From positions 218,749 to 282,748 of the forward strand of contig NZ_JAJNKA010000008.1 of NCBI RefSeq assembly GCF_021533215.1: DNA of 64,000 bases, read 5' to 3'. The translations under genes and the position numbers were made by a program. This document shows, one piece after another, positions 48,163 through 57,598 of the stretch. The notes under the pieces were generated by a model. It made no database searches. It worked only from the letters and a program-made list of their open reading frames with translations, and had not been told where the DNA came from. Source of the DNA: Portibacter lacus. GTDB lineage: Bacteria > Bacteroidota > Bacteroidia > Chitinophagales > Saprospiraceae. The first letter of the stretch is position 1. Each line of letters opens with the position of its first letter.

Positions 48163-51048
48163 TTATTTTTTGATTTTACTTGGATATGTTAATTCTACTT
48201 TTTCATATTTTTTGTCAATTTTAAAGATAACTTGCTGTTCATTGTGCCTATTTCTTCTGGCATTTCTACTCCCTACATTTATCCCATTTTCATAAAAATT
48301 AATAACTGGTGGCTTACTACTTAAAGGATGTTTTAAGATGACTTCGATAGGTTGATCGGAATGGATTGTATAACCTTCGGTGCTTCTTTCAATAGCAGCT
48401 GTAAATACCTTACCGATGGCAGATATTTCCCAACCATCTTGCTGATATTTATTCATTCCAGATAAGAATAGAAAATCAAATTCTCCGCTTGATCCAGCAA
48501 AACGCTTAACGGATAGAAACCCATTTTGATAGAAATCATCGTTTTTAGCAATATCGTTTTCCGATGCATTGATTACCAATTGGTCTTTAGTTTCACCATC
48601 AGATAATGCTACCTCTATAATTTGTGCCCGTGGATATTTTTCTATCGAGGAGTAGACTACATTTGCAATAGGATTTTCTCCTTCTTCAAAATAGGGGTTA
48701 AATACAAGGGCGAAAGGACTTTCCCAACTTTCCTTTTGCTTACTAATTATAAACGTTGGAAGTGGTGAATCAACCAGGTCTGCTGGTGCCGTACCTTCGC
48801 TAATAGCGTTCGACTTTGGTGATTTTACTGAAAAGATGGTTTGGCCTTCATCTCCTTTGATCCAAACCTTCATCAAATTGTCTACCTTATCCTCGCTTTC
48901 TATGGCAAATAAAGCCGTTACATCTTGAGCAGTTTCGATTTTTCCTTGATCTGTGAAATAATTAAAGCCTTTCAACTCACCTTTCGAAGCATTAAGTTCT
49001 TCGGTCGGCAATGGAGTTAATAGTTGCCCATCTGAAGATTTAAATTCTATTTTTTGTCCAATGTTATGATAGATGTATTCGTGCAATTCGTCGCCACCAC
49101 CTTGTTTCATTGACCTAAAAACATCTACCACATATCCTCTTTCTGTAAGTAAATTGGATTTTATAAGCGCTGTAAATCTTTGTTGCTCTGAAATGGTTGT
49201 TGGTTCTAAAAAGGAAACATGAGCGTAAGTTATTTTATCAAAATCAGAGGTCTTATTACCACTTTTCGGGTAGCTATTCTCTATTGTGAAAGGATGATTG
49301 CTCCGCATAGCTTCATAGTCTGACCTTCTATCTACTACGACCGTATTGTGTGCTGGAAATCTAGAATAGAAATCTCGATGCTCCTCATGCCAATAACTAG
49401 GACCTTTTCCCATGTCTGGCCCCATTGCATAATTATTGGCAAACAGTTCAAGCGAAATCCCATTAGCGTGGGTATGATTGCCTTTAGAACCTGCTATAGA
49501 TGCCATTATTGCTTCATCACCAGTTCCGAGTCTTTGATTAAATAGACTAACATTGGGCGCATAAAAAGTAGGTGTAACAAGGCTGCTCAATTTACTTTTT
49601 TCTGTTGGGTCAACATTTATGTGATCTACATAGAAAAACAATTGAAACAAATCCTTTACCTTTCTTTCGTATAAACCGTCCTCAATCATTTGATTTAGTA
49701 AGTGAGACATCAACTTTTCCTTTTCCATCGCGCCATATTTTCGATAATTTGAAATCAGCAGTTCAAAATTTTCTGGTGGTAAGGGTTTGTGCTTGGAATC
49801 ACCGAATCCAATCGTATAACCATTAGGAAACAAATATTGAAAGGAAGCCAATGATGCTTTTTCAATGACATCATAGTTAGCCAATTCGTTATTATTAGTA
49901 GCATGATCCAGAAGTGTTATGATTCTTAGTAAGGTTGTGATTACATGCACAGAATAAGAGGCGGATTCTGGCCAGATTCCAGTATTCTGGTCATATTCTA
50001 AGAGTGATTCAGATAGAGCTATTTGTCGATCCGTTGAAGTGTTAAAGGTGTGATCTAAGAAATATTGCCTCCCTTTCCCATTTTCATACGATTCGTTATG
50101 ATCCAGAACAATTGCGATGTAGGTTAAAAACCTAGCTTGGAAGAGGTTCCAGTTATTATCAGGAATTCCATTTTTAATAATTTGATCTCCCCATTTTTGA
50201 AAAACTGCAACTGAATTTTGCAGGTTGTACCCATTAGCCTCAAGATAATCATGTAAAAAGTCATAGACACTGACGAGGGATATAAGAATACCTTCATGGA
50301 TTACTTCGAAAGTCGCTAAGCCTGAAATATGCTGCTGGTTGCTATTTTCCAGATCTATAGGAGCATCTCTGTAAAACATACCTTCTATATAAGTAAGGAA
50401 AACCGGGGCAGCTAATTCAGCATACTTCGGGTCATCTGTATACCAATATAGAAAAGCAGCGTCCGAAGCAATCGACATCAATTGTTCATTGGTTTTGTCG
50501 ATCATGAATCCAGTTTCAGCAGGGTGAACCCATTCCTTTTCACCGGATTGCTGATTTTTTAGATAAAACCCTCTTGGATCATCAAAATATGGTTCTACTT
50601 CTTCTAGTGGAGGTCTTCGATATTCCGCTGCCCAGTCTCTAGAGCCAGAAAAGCGTACAGTAGGAACAGGTGCTTTTCCTGAAGAATGAGAGAAATCGCC
50701 TCCTTTAAGGTAGACTTTATCATGCGTTGTTTTCCAGTTCATTTGCAATCTCGAAACCAACCAGTTTTGATCTTCTTGACAATATCGAAGGTATTTTTCA
50801 ACTCTTGCCCTTCTCTGATCTACGTACTTATTCTTCCATACGGACGTCTCTATATCTCGTTTAAAATCTTCCTTTGTATCATTTGAAATATATAACCTAG
50901 GATGAGAAAAGTTTTGGCCAGCCGAGATACACGTAGAGAATAATATTAACATGAATGCGTTAATAATCCATCCTAACCTAATTTGAGATGGGCGTATTGT
51001 ATAATTAACTATGATATGCTTTTCATCCATACAAGCAAAATTTTTCAT
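48163..51048 (-). CDS. Heparinase II/III-type polysaccharide lyase (copy 2)
   Basis: A 961-residue protein. The hydrophobic leader (WIINAFMLILFSTCISAGQ) lies at residues 27-45, so the first 26 residues form an unusually long basic/hydrophilic N-region; Met7 or Met33 are alternative starts. The architecture matches the lyase at 29405: helical toroid with NNWNLFQARFLTYIA, then a beta domain with NHTHANGISLEL and FYSRFPAHNTVVVD, carrying the candidate His and Tyr. The two proteins clearly are paralogues but have diverged. It is the first gene of the minus-strand PUL arm, facing susC across 911 bp. The PL family is not assigned. Confidence 0.85.
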   Translation of the reverse strand: MKNFACMDEKHIIVNYTIRPSQIRLGWIINAFMLILFSTCISAGQNFSHPRLYISNDTKEDFKRDIETSVWKNKYVDQRRARVEKYLRYCQEDQNWLVSRLQMNWKTTHDKVYLKGGDFSHSSGKAPVPTVRFSGSRDWAAEYRRPPLEEVEPYFDDPRGFYLKNQQSGEKEWVHPAETGFMIDKTNEQLMSIASDAAFLYWYTDDPKYAELAAPVFLTYIEGMFYRDAPIDLENSNQQHISGLATFEVIHEGILISLVSVYDFLHDYLEANGYNLQNSVAVFQKWGDQIIKNGIPDNNWNLFQARFLTYIAIVLDHNESYENGKGRQYFLDHTFNTSTDRQIALSESLLEYDQNTGIWPESASYSVHVITTLLRIITLLDHATNNNELANYDVIEKASLASFQYLFPNGYTIGFGDSKHKPLPPENFELLISNYRKYGAMEKEKLMSHLLNQMIEDGLYERKVKDLFQLFFYVDHINVDPTEKSKLSSLVTPTFYAPNVSLFNQRLGTGDEAIMASIAGSKGNHTHANGISLELFANNYAMGPDMGKGPSYWHEEHRDFYSRFPAHNTVVVDRRSDYEAMRSNHPFTIENSYPKSGNKTSDFDKITYAHVSFLEPTTISEQQRFTALIKSNLLTERGYVVDVFRSMKQGGGDELHEYIYHNIGQKIEFKSSDGQLLTPLPTEELNASKGELKGFNYFTDQGKIETAQDVTALFAIESEDKVDNLMKVWIKGDEGQTIFSVKSPKSNAISEGTAPADLVDSPLPTFIISKQKESWESPFALVFNPYFEEGENPIANVVYSSIEKYPRAQIIEVALSDGETKDQLVINASENDIAKNDDFYQNGFLSVKRFAGSSGEFDFLFLSGMNKYQQDGWEISAIGKVFTAAIERSTEGYTIHSDQPIEVILKHPLSSKPPVINFYENGINVGSRNARRNRHNEQQVIFKIDKKYEKVELTYPSKIKK

Positions 51049-51959
51049 CTAAGTAATTTACTCCAATTTAGTGGTCTTGGACAGTAACTTATCACTCAAA
51101 CGAGATCAATTATTATTCTTTTACTGCCTTTTAGACAACGCTATTGGTTTTAAGTAGCAATTCAAGGTCAGGGACCAATAGTAGAATTTTAAATTGCTCA
51201 CCTCATTATTAAAGAAGAAAATGTTAGAACCACTAGATTTTGCCAAATGAATCACAATATAAAATCCATATATGTAAATAAAACACCTTTACCCATCCTC
51301 TAAATTGCATTTTCACATGCTTACAAAACAAAATTCATTTCGAATTAGGTAAATCTGCAAGCATTTGCAATAAATAATCAACAAGACTTACAGATTTTAA
51401 ACGGCAATAAAGTACAGGTTGCAAATTTTATTCTGAAATCGTAACAAAATACATATTTGAAATAATAATAATTGTATAAAATGCCATATTACAAAATAAA
51501 GATATGAAAATGAGCAATAGTCCTATTATATATTTGCATATACAACTAATAGGTAAAATATAACCAAATCGATGATTTTGCTCTAAAATTGGTCAATTGG
51601 GACATAATTTACTCTAGTTGAACCTTAATTTACTTAAAAGAAAAAGGAGTCTATCTAAATTTCATCAGCAAGTATTTGATTTTATAGAATCAGATATTAT
51701 GCAGTTTAATGATCACAGCTATATGGATGAAATTATACTTCAAAAGTGAAGGTCTATAATATTCATTAGGTGATTATCTTAAAAAAAATCAAACAAGTAA
51801 GTATTGTTTACCTGATGAGTAAAAGAAGAAGTTTACAAATTACTTACTCAAATGTTCTGCAATCGCATGGACTTGATTTATCAAAGATAAGAACTGTGAT
51901 ATAGAAGTGGTAGAATGAATTAACTACTTATTTTTTTAACTCTTTATTTTTTAACTTAT
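51049..51959. promoter_or_regulatory. 911-bp divergent control region of the PUL
   Basis: This long non-coding region separates the lyase/glycosidase arm from susC and presumably holds both promoters and the operator of the hybrid two-component regulator. It contains CCTATTA...TAATAGG (51522-51528 with 51547-51553), a 7-bp inverted repeat enclosing TATATTTG (51529-51536), which fits the -7 consensus but has no -33 partner. No open frame is convincing. Confidence 0.5.
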
Positions 51960-54900
51960 ATGAAAGATTATAGAAAATTTCAAACGAAACTTAGGTTTTC
52001 CAAGAGTCTAATGTGGATGCTTGGTTTTGTGTTTTACAGTACTTTCTCTTTTGCAAGTGATAACACAAATAGTAATGCAAATTTTGAGAAGGTATCTTTA
52101 ACGCAAGATTTAAAAAAGGACTTTACAGTTACAGGTACAGTTCTTGACTCAGAAAACTTGCCTTTAATAGGAGCAACTGTATTATTAAAAGATACTAACA
52201 ATGGGACGATTACAGATGTGGATGGAAACTTTTCAATCGAAGTGCCCTCGGAAGAAAGTGTAATTGTTATCTCTTATACTGGATATGTTACCAAAGAAAT
52301 AACGGTAGGATCCAATCGAAGTCTAACCATAACCTTGGCTGATGATGCTACCTTACTAGATGAAGTAGTAGTTGTTGGTTATGGAACCGCTAAAAAGGAA
52401 ACATTGACAGGTTCTGTAGAGCAAGTTAAGGCAAAAGCTTTCGAAGATTTGGCACAAGGTAGTCCAGCTCTTGCCCTTCAAGGAAGAACACCTGGTTTAG
52501 TTGTTTCTCGTGGTTCGTCAAGACCTGGAAGTGAAGACATTAACTTTTTAATTAGAGGTGCGTCTTCTATTAATGGTATAGATCCTCTTATCGTCATAGA
52601 TGGTATTCCTGCTATTAATGCAAGGTCATTTAACGATATGAATCCGAACGACATCGAATCAATAAGTGTTCTTAAAGGTGGTTCAGCATCGGTATATGGT
52701 GCACGTGCTGCTGGTGGTGTTATTTTAGTAACCACGAAAAAGGGTAGGGGCGATGTTAAAGTTGAATTGAGTTCTGTATTTCGTATGGGAACCATAGGTA
52801 TTCGTCCCCCAACTCCGACCATGTCTGAATATGGTGAGCTTTACCTACATGCAGCGGATCAAGATATAGCTGCAGGTCTTCCTCCACGTTACTTCTTTTG
52901 GGCTGACAGAGATAATTTAGTAAAGATTGCAAATGGTGAAGAAGGATATTATGATTTACCGATTAATGGAAATATCTGGTTAGCTAATGGAAATCGATTC
53001 GATGAAATGTTTGGAAACTCTTTCTCTAACCAACAGAATATTAGTGTATCTGGAGGAAATGAATATAGCAATTTCAGAGTTTCAGGAGGTTACGATCAAA
53101 ATGTAGGAGGTCTGAAGGTAGCAAAGGACGCTGCTGATAGATATAACTTAGCATTGAACTACAATACTGATATCACAAAAAGACTACATTTTAATACGAA
53201 TATTAATTATTTTCAAAATACCATTTCAGGTCCTCAAGATGGGTTGGCAAGGGATGCTGCCACATATGATGCACCTTTGTTCCCTACTTACAATGATCAA
53301 GGACAGTATTACTCTGTTTTTGGTGGTGTCGAGATTAAAGGAGCAAGAAATGCTATTGCAGAAGTGGTAGATGGAGGTAGATTAACAAATAATATAGAAC
53401 AGTTTAGAGTTAGTGCAATGGCTACTTATGATATAACGGATAAGTTGAGTCTAGTAGGTTCATTTGCAAGAAGTAAGCAAAATAGCGAATATGAAAGATA
53501 TCAATTAGATGTCCCATTATATAGCTGGCAGGGAGATTATGCTACTACAATTAATGGTACAACATTTATAGAAGAAGGATCGGGATCTGTAAGTTATAAC
53601 AATTACAAAACATCCCTAAATTATGAAGATAGTTTCGGGAAGCATAATTTTTCTGGTCTGGTAGCTTTAGAGGCTGAGAAAAATGTAAGTGGAAGTTTGT
53701 CAGCGAGAAGAAATGGTTTTGTCGATTATGGTGTGTATGATTTAAGTTTAGGAGCTACTGATCAATTGGTAACTACGAATTCAGCAGGGAACGCTTGGGG
53801 TTTCTATGGTTACATCGGTCGTTTAAATTATAATTATGGTGGGAAGTATTTGTTAGAATTGCAAGGTAGAAGAGATGGATCATCTAGATTCGCTCAAGGA
53901 TCTAAATGGTCTAACTATGGAAGTGTTTCAGCAGGATGGGTACTAAGTGAGGAAGAATTTTTGAGCAATCTTAGCTTTCTTTCCTTCTTAAAGTTAAGAG
54001 GAGGTTACGGAGAATTAGGAAGTACCTCAGGAATCGGAAACTTTGGATATTTATCGACAGTACAATTCGGGAATACCGTATTTGGTGAAACCAATGCAGC
54101 TTTACAGCAAACTTCGAGAGCAAGTAGTTTATTTAGTAATACAACTACATGGGAGAGAATAATTAATAAAGAAATAGGTATTGATTTTAGTTTATTCAAC
54201 TACAGTATTTTCGGATCTGTGGACTTGTATCAAAAGAACAATGTGGGAATGCTCGTAAGAGGAATCACACCAGATGTATTAGGAACATCAACTCCATTTA
54301 CCAATATTGGAACATTAGAAACGCAGGGATGGGAAGTATTACTAGGATTTAGAAAGCAAATAGGAGATTTGAATTTATCAATCAGTGCTAATATGAGTGA
54401 TACCAGAAATGAAATTACAGAATATGAAGGCGCACAGACGATTTATGAAAACCTAAATGATGCAGCAAGAGGTAGAAACATTTTAGGAAAACCTATTAAT
54501 TCATTTTACTTATGGGAAACAGATGGATACTTTGATTCTCAGTCTGAAGTAGATGCATATTATGAAAGTATCGAAGCAGGAGGTATTCTGCCTGCTCAAA
54601 GCTCTAACAATGCTATCCGTGTAGGAGATGTTCGGGTTGTTGATTCTAATGGAGATGGAATCCTTAATAACGATGATCTAACTTACCATGGAGATGCGGC
54701 TGCTCATTATGTATACGGTACTAATTTTGAATTACAGTTTAAGAATTTTGATTTCAGTGCATTTTTCCAAGGTGTATTAAATCAAAATATCTATAGAACT
54801 GGATATTTTGCTCAACCTTTTCAAGCAGAATGGCAGAATCAGTCGAGTGCATGGTTAGGTAGAACATGGACCGAAGAAAATCGAGATGCGGAATTCCCTA

Positions 54901-55190
54901 GGTTGTCTACTCAACGTGGAATATCTACTTGGAATTATAGAAGTAAAGATCATATTCTTCAAAACAATAGATACTTAAGATTAAAGAACCTCATCATAGG
55001 TTATAACATAAAAGGAATCAAATTAGGAGGTAAGGCAATAGATAATCTTCGAGTCTATTTTTCAGGAAATGATTTGTTTGAATTTACAAAAGTTAAAGAT
55101 GGCTATGACCCAGAATCAGGCGCAAGTACGAATAATAATGCGTATCCATTCATGCGTACCTACGCTTTAGGTTTCAAAGTATCTATTTAA
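51960..55190 (+). CDS. susC: SusC-like TonB-dependent glycan importer
   Basis: A 1076-residue outer-membrane protein. After the signal peptide (to about residue 33) a CarboxypepD_reg-like domain (56-130, VTGTVLDSENLPLIGATVLL) leads to the SusC/RagA signature DEVVVVGYGTAKKETLTGSV (about 134). Plug blocks follow (VIDGIPA, NDIESISVLKGGSASVYGARAAGGVILVTTKKG, about 215-270), then a 22-strand-type barrel ending TYALGFKVSI. It imports oligosaccharides across the outer membrane with SusD as a lid and energy from TonB. SusD follows after 33 bp. The absence of an N-terminal anti-sigma-linked extension agrees with control by a hybrid two-component system rather than an ECF sigma factor. Confidence 0.95.
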   Translation: MKDYRKFQTKLRFSKSLMWMLGFVFYSTFSFASDNTNSNANFEKVSLTQDLKKDFTVTGTVLDSENLPLIGATVLLKDTNNGTITDVDGNFSIEVPSEESVIVISYTGYVTKEITVGSNRSLTITLADDATLLDEVVVVGYGTAKKETLTGSVEQVKAKAFEDLAQGSPALALQGRTPGLVVSRGSSRPGSEDINFLIRGASSINGIDPLIVIDGIPAINARSFNDMNPNDIESISVLKGGSASVYGARAAGGVILVTTKKGRGDVKVELSSVFRMGTIGIRPPTPTMSEYGELYLHAADQDIAAGLPPRYFFWADRDNLVKIANGEEGYYDLPINGNIWLANGNRFDEMFGNSFSNQQNISVSGGNEYSNFRVSGGYDQNVGGLKVAKDAADRYNLALNYNTDITKRLHFNTNINYFQNTISGPQDGLARDAATYDAPLFPTYNDQGQYYSVFGGVEIKGARNAIAEVVDGGRLTNNIEQFRVSAMATYDITDKLSLVGSFARSKQNSEYERYQLDVPLYSWQGDYATTINGTTFIEEGSGSVSYNNYKTSLNYEDSFGKHNFSGLVALEAEKNVSGSLSARRNGFVDYGVYDLSLGATDQLVTTNSAGNAWGFYGYIGRLNYNYGGKYLLELQGRRDGSSRFAQGSKWSNYGSVSAGWVLSEEEFLSNLSFLSFLKLRGGYGELGSTSGIGNFGYLSTVQFGNTVFGETNAALQQTSRASSLFSNTTTWERIINKEIGIDFSLFNYSIFGSVDLYQKNNVGMLVRGITPDVLGTSTPFTNIGTLETQGWEVLLGFRKQIGDLNLSISANMSDTRNEITEYEGAQTIYENLNDAARGRNILGKPINSFYLWETDGYFDSQSEVDAYYESIEAGGILPAQSSNNAIRVGDVRVVDSNGDGILNNDDLTYHGDAAAHYVYGTNFELQFKNFDFSAFFQGVLNQNIYRTGYFAQPFQAEWQNQSSAWLGRTWTEENRDAEFPRLSTQRGISTWNYRSKDHILQNNRYLRLKNLIIGYNIKGIKLGGKAIDNLRVYFSGNDLFEFTKVKDGYDPESGASTNNNAYPFMRTYALGFKVSI

Positions 55191-55223
55191 ACAAACCATT
55201 ATAAATTAAAAAAATTAATTCAA

Positions 55224-57005
55224 ATGAAGAATTTAAAATATATAATATTACCATTAATGATGCTTGTTGTAGTATCATGTCAAGATGATTTTATAGATTT
55301 ATCACCTCCAGCTTCTATTACAGATGATGTCTATTATACAGAAGCGGAACATTTCCTAACGGGCTCAAATCGGTTCTATACGAACTTGATGGGGTGGGGA
55401 GACCAAGGAGTTTATTCAGATCATGGTTCAGATTTAGTAGGATATACTGAAGCAGGTGGAATGCAAGACTATGGAAGAGGAGAAACTCAGGCACCAGAAT
55501 CTGATGCAGATTATAGCAGTGCTTATAATGCAATTAGAGATATGAATCTGTTGTTGTCTAGAGCCGCAGACTATGACGGAAACGATATAGGAGAATATGT
55601 TGCTGCAACCTATTTTCACAGAGCCTACCAATATTGGTCATTAGTTCAAAAATTTGGAGGTGTTATCTTGGTCTTAGAACCCTTAGATGTTGATTCAGAA
55701 GAGTTATATGCTTCTCGAAACAGCAGGTATGAAGTTGTGGCTCAGATTTTAGCTGACCTAGATGGCGCTATCGCTGGTCTACCAAATGAAGCAAATATTG
55801 CATCAGGTGATAAAGGGAAAATTAGCAAGGAAGCAGCGATGGCCTTGAAAGCAGAAGTCTTGTTGCATGAAGCAACATGGATGAAATATGTAGGAACGAG
55901 TACTGATGGTGATGGTTCTGCATCTGGAGCTGGAAGTGCTGGGTATAATGAATCTAATATTAGTACCTACTTACAAGATGTTGTGACTTTGACTAAGTCT
56001 ATCATAGATGGAGGAACGTTCGAACTTTGGGACCAGAACAGCAGTCTTGATAATTTAAGCTCTAATTTCCTATTTAATCTTGAAGATGGAGGTTCTAATC
56101 CAGCGGGTCTTGATAAATCATCTAATAAAGAATTTATTTTCTATGGTAAATATGATTTCATCTTTAGACGTGCAGGTACCTTAGTTAGTCATGTTTATCA
56201 AGGAAGAGTAAAGCCTAGCAGAAAAATGATGGATTTATTTTTATGTTCTGATGGTCTGCCGATCGATCAGTCACCATTATTCGAAGGATATGCAGAAACT
56301 CAAAGTGAGTTCCAAAACAGAGATTATAGAATGAGAGCTTATTTTACTTATCACCAGAGTTTAGGACAAATTCCTCAGACAGGTGAAGTCTTATTAAATG
56401 GTGTTAATAACTTCGGTTATCTTAATTCAAAGTTTATGAGTTGGAATTGGGGAACAGCTGATGCTTACCGGGAAACGAAAACGGAAAGTTACGATATGCC
56501 ATTTATTCGTTTAGCAGAAGTATACCTCATGTATGCTGAAGCACTTTATGAACTGAATGGTAAACTTTCTGATGGAGAAATGGATGCATCTATTAATTTG
56601 GTTAAAGCAAGAGCAGGTCTGCCTCCTGTTACCAATGCCTTTTTAAGTGAAAATAACTTGGATATCGGGGAGGAAATCAGAAGAGAGCGAACGATCGAAT
56701 TATATGCAGAGAGTGCGACTAGGTTTACAGATCTAAAAAGATGGGGAATCGCAGAGCAAGAGTTAGGTGCAACCAAATATGGTGCTGTTATAGAAGGAAC
56801 AGTTTACGAGAATAATGATGAGTTATATGATCCAGAAGCATATGCATATCCAGAAGAAACGACAGAAACTGGAGTTGGATTAAGAAAATGCTTAGTAGTA
56901 GAGTCTTCATCTGTTCGAAACTTTGCTAAGCATCATTACTTATTTCCTTTACCAACTTCTCAGACAAGTCTAAATGAAAATTTATTGCAGAATCCAGGAT
57001 ATTAA
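55224..57005 (+). CDS. susD: SusD-like surface glycan-binding lipoprotein
   Basis: A 593-residue lipoprotein (lipobox VVVSC, Cys at about residue 19). It has the SusD/RagB features: helical TPR-like N-terminal half (AYNAIRDMNLLLSRAADY, AATYFHRAYQYWSLVQKFGGV) and the C-terminal RagB block (DMPFIRLAEVYLMYAEALYELNG, IRRERTIELYAESATRFTDLKRWG) ending with LFPLPTSQTSLNENLLQNPGY. It covers the SusC pore and binds the target glycan at the cell surface. It is co-transcribed with susC and followed by a strong terminator at 57144. Residues about 223-235 form a Gly/Ser-rich loop (GDGSASGAGSAG). Confidence 0.95.
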   Translation: MKNLKYIILPLMMLVVVSCQDDFIDLSPPASITDDVYYTEAEHFLTGSNRFYTNLMGWGDQGVYSDHGSDLVGYTEAGGMQDYGRGETQAPESDADYSSAYNAIRDMNLLLSRAADYDGNDIGEYVAATYFHRAYQYWSLVQKFGGVILVLEPLDVDSEELYASRNSRYEVVAQILADLDGAIAGLPNEANIASGDKGKISKEAAMALKAEVLLHEATWMKYVGTSTDGDGSASGAGSAGYNESNISTYLQDVVTLTKSIIDGGTFELWDQNSSLDNLSSNFLFNLEDGGSNPAGLDKSSNKEFIFYGKYDFIFRRAGTLVSHVYQGRVKPSRKMMDLFLCSDGLPIDQSPLFEGYAETQSEFQNRDYRMRAYFTYHQSLGQIPQTGEVLLNGVNNFGYLNSKFMSWNWGTADAYRETKTESYDMPFIRLAEVYLMYAEALYELNGKLSDGEMDASINLVKARAGLPPVTNAFLSENNLDIGEEIRRERTIELYAESATRFTDLKRWGIAEQELGATKYGAVIEGTVYENNDELYDPEAYAYPEETTETGVGLRKCLVVESSSVRNFAKHHYLFPLPTSQTSLNENLLQNPGY

Positions 57006-57143
57006 AAATGAAAGTATAGTGAGTGTTTTATTTAAGATTCGAAATTCACCTAAATTAGACTGATGAAAGAATTTATAAGGGTGTAATAATTGTCAACATT
57101 ATCTAATCATATCTTACTGGAGACTTTTGATCTTGAATTTTAT

Positions 57144-57178
57144 AAGTGGGAGGCTTAATTAAGCCTCCCACTTTTTTG
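57144..57178 (+). terminator. Rho-independent terminator of the susCD operon
   Basis: AAGTGGGAGGCTTAA (57144-57158) and TTAAGCCTCCCACTT (57159-57173) are perfectly complementary, giving a strong stem with a minimal loop followed by T residues. It lies 140 bp after susD. Confidence 0.88.
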
Positions 57179-57598
57179 TTCCCAGCCAGATGACCTTTGT
57201 TTTAAATCAAATTTGAAAGTGTTAGGCTTGTAGGATTTTAAAAGCTGAAAAATTATTAGATTTTGCTTGACCTATTTTAATAAAAGAGGAGGATAATTAT
57301 ACTTGGCTTCTGAAAAATCATTATACTTGGATAGTAAAAGTATGAACTGAAATTATTAATTTAAGGTGTAGGTAATAATGTCATTTTTTAGTCGATTAGT
57401 ATAGATTTTTCACTTTGTTCTTACGGAAACCATACACATCAAGAAAACAATCGACTTTAGATAAATAACATAGGTTACCCATAAATATTAGGTTTCAGTG
57501 CATGAGATTATCATTTTTGAGACAATGCACGTTCTCATTATCAAGGACAATCACTGGATCGCACGTCCTATTTGGACGATGTACGTATTAATCGTTGT
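57179..57598. other. Upstream region of the hybrid regulator gene
   Basis: This 420-bp non-coding stretch follows the susCD terminator. A short hairpin CGTCC-TATTT-GGACG (57564-57578) lies 21-35 bases upstream of the regulator ATG and could affect its translation. No exact TAnnTTTG box was found. Confidence 0.35.

Noticed and set aside
51529..51536. TATATTTG as a susC promoter
   Set aside because: Matches the -7 consensus, but no -33 TTG at the right distance and it lies more than 400 bp from susC; kept only as an observation in the control region.
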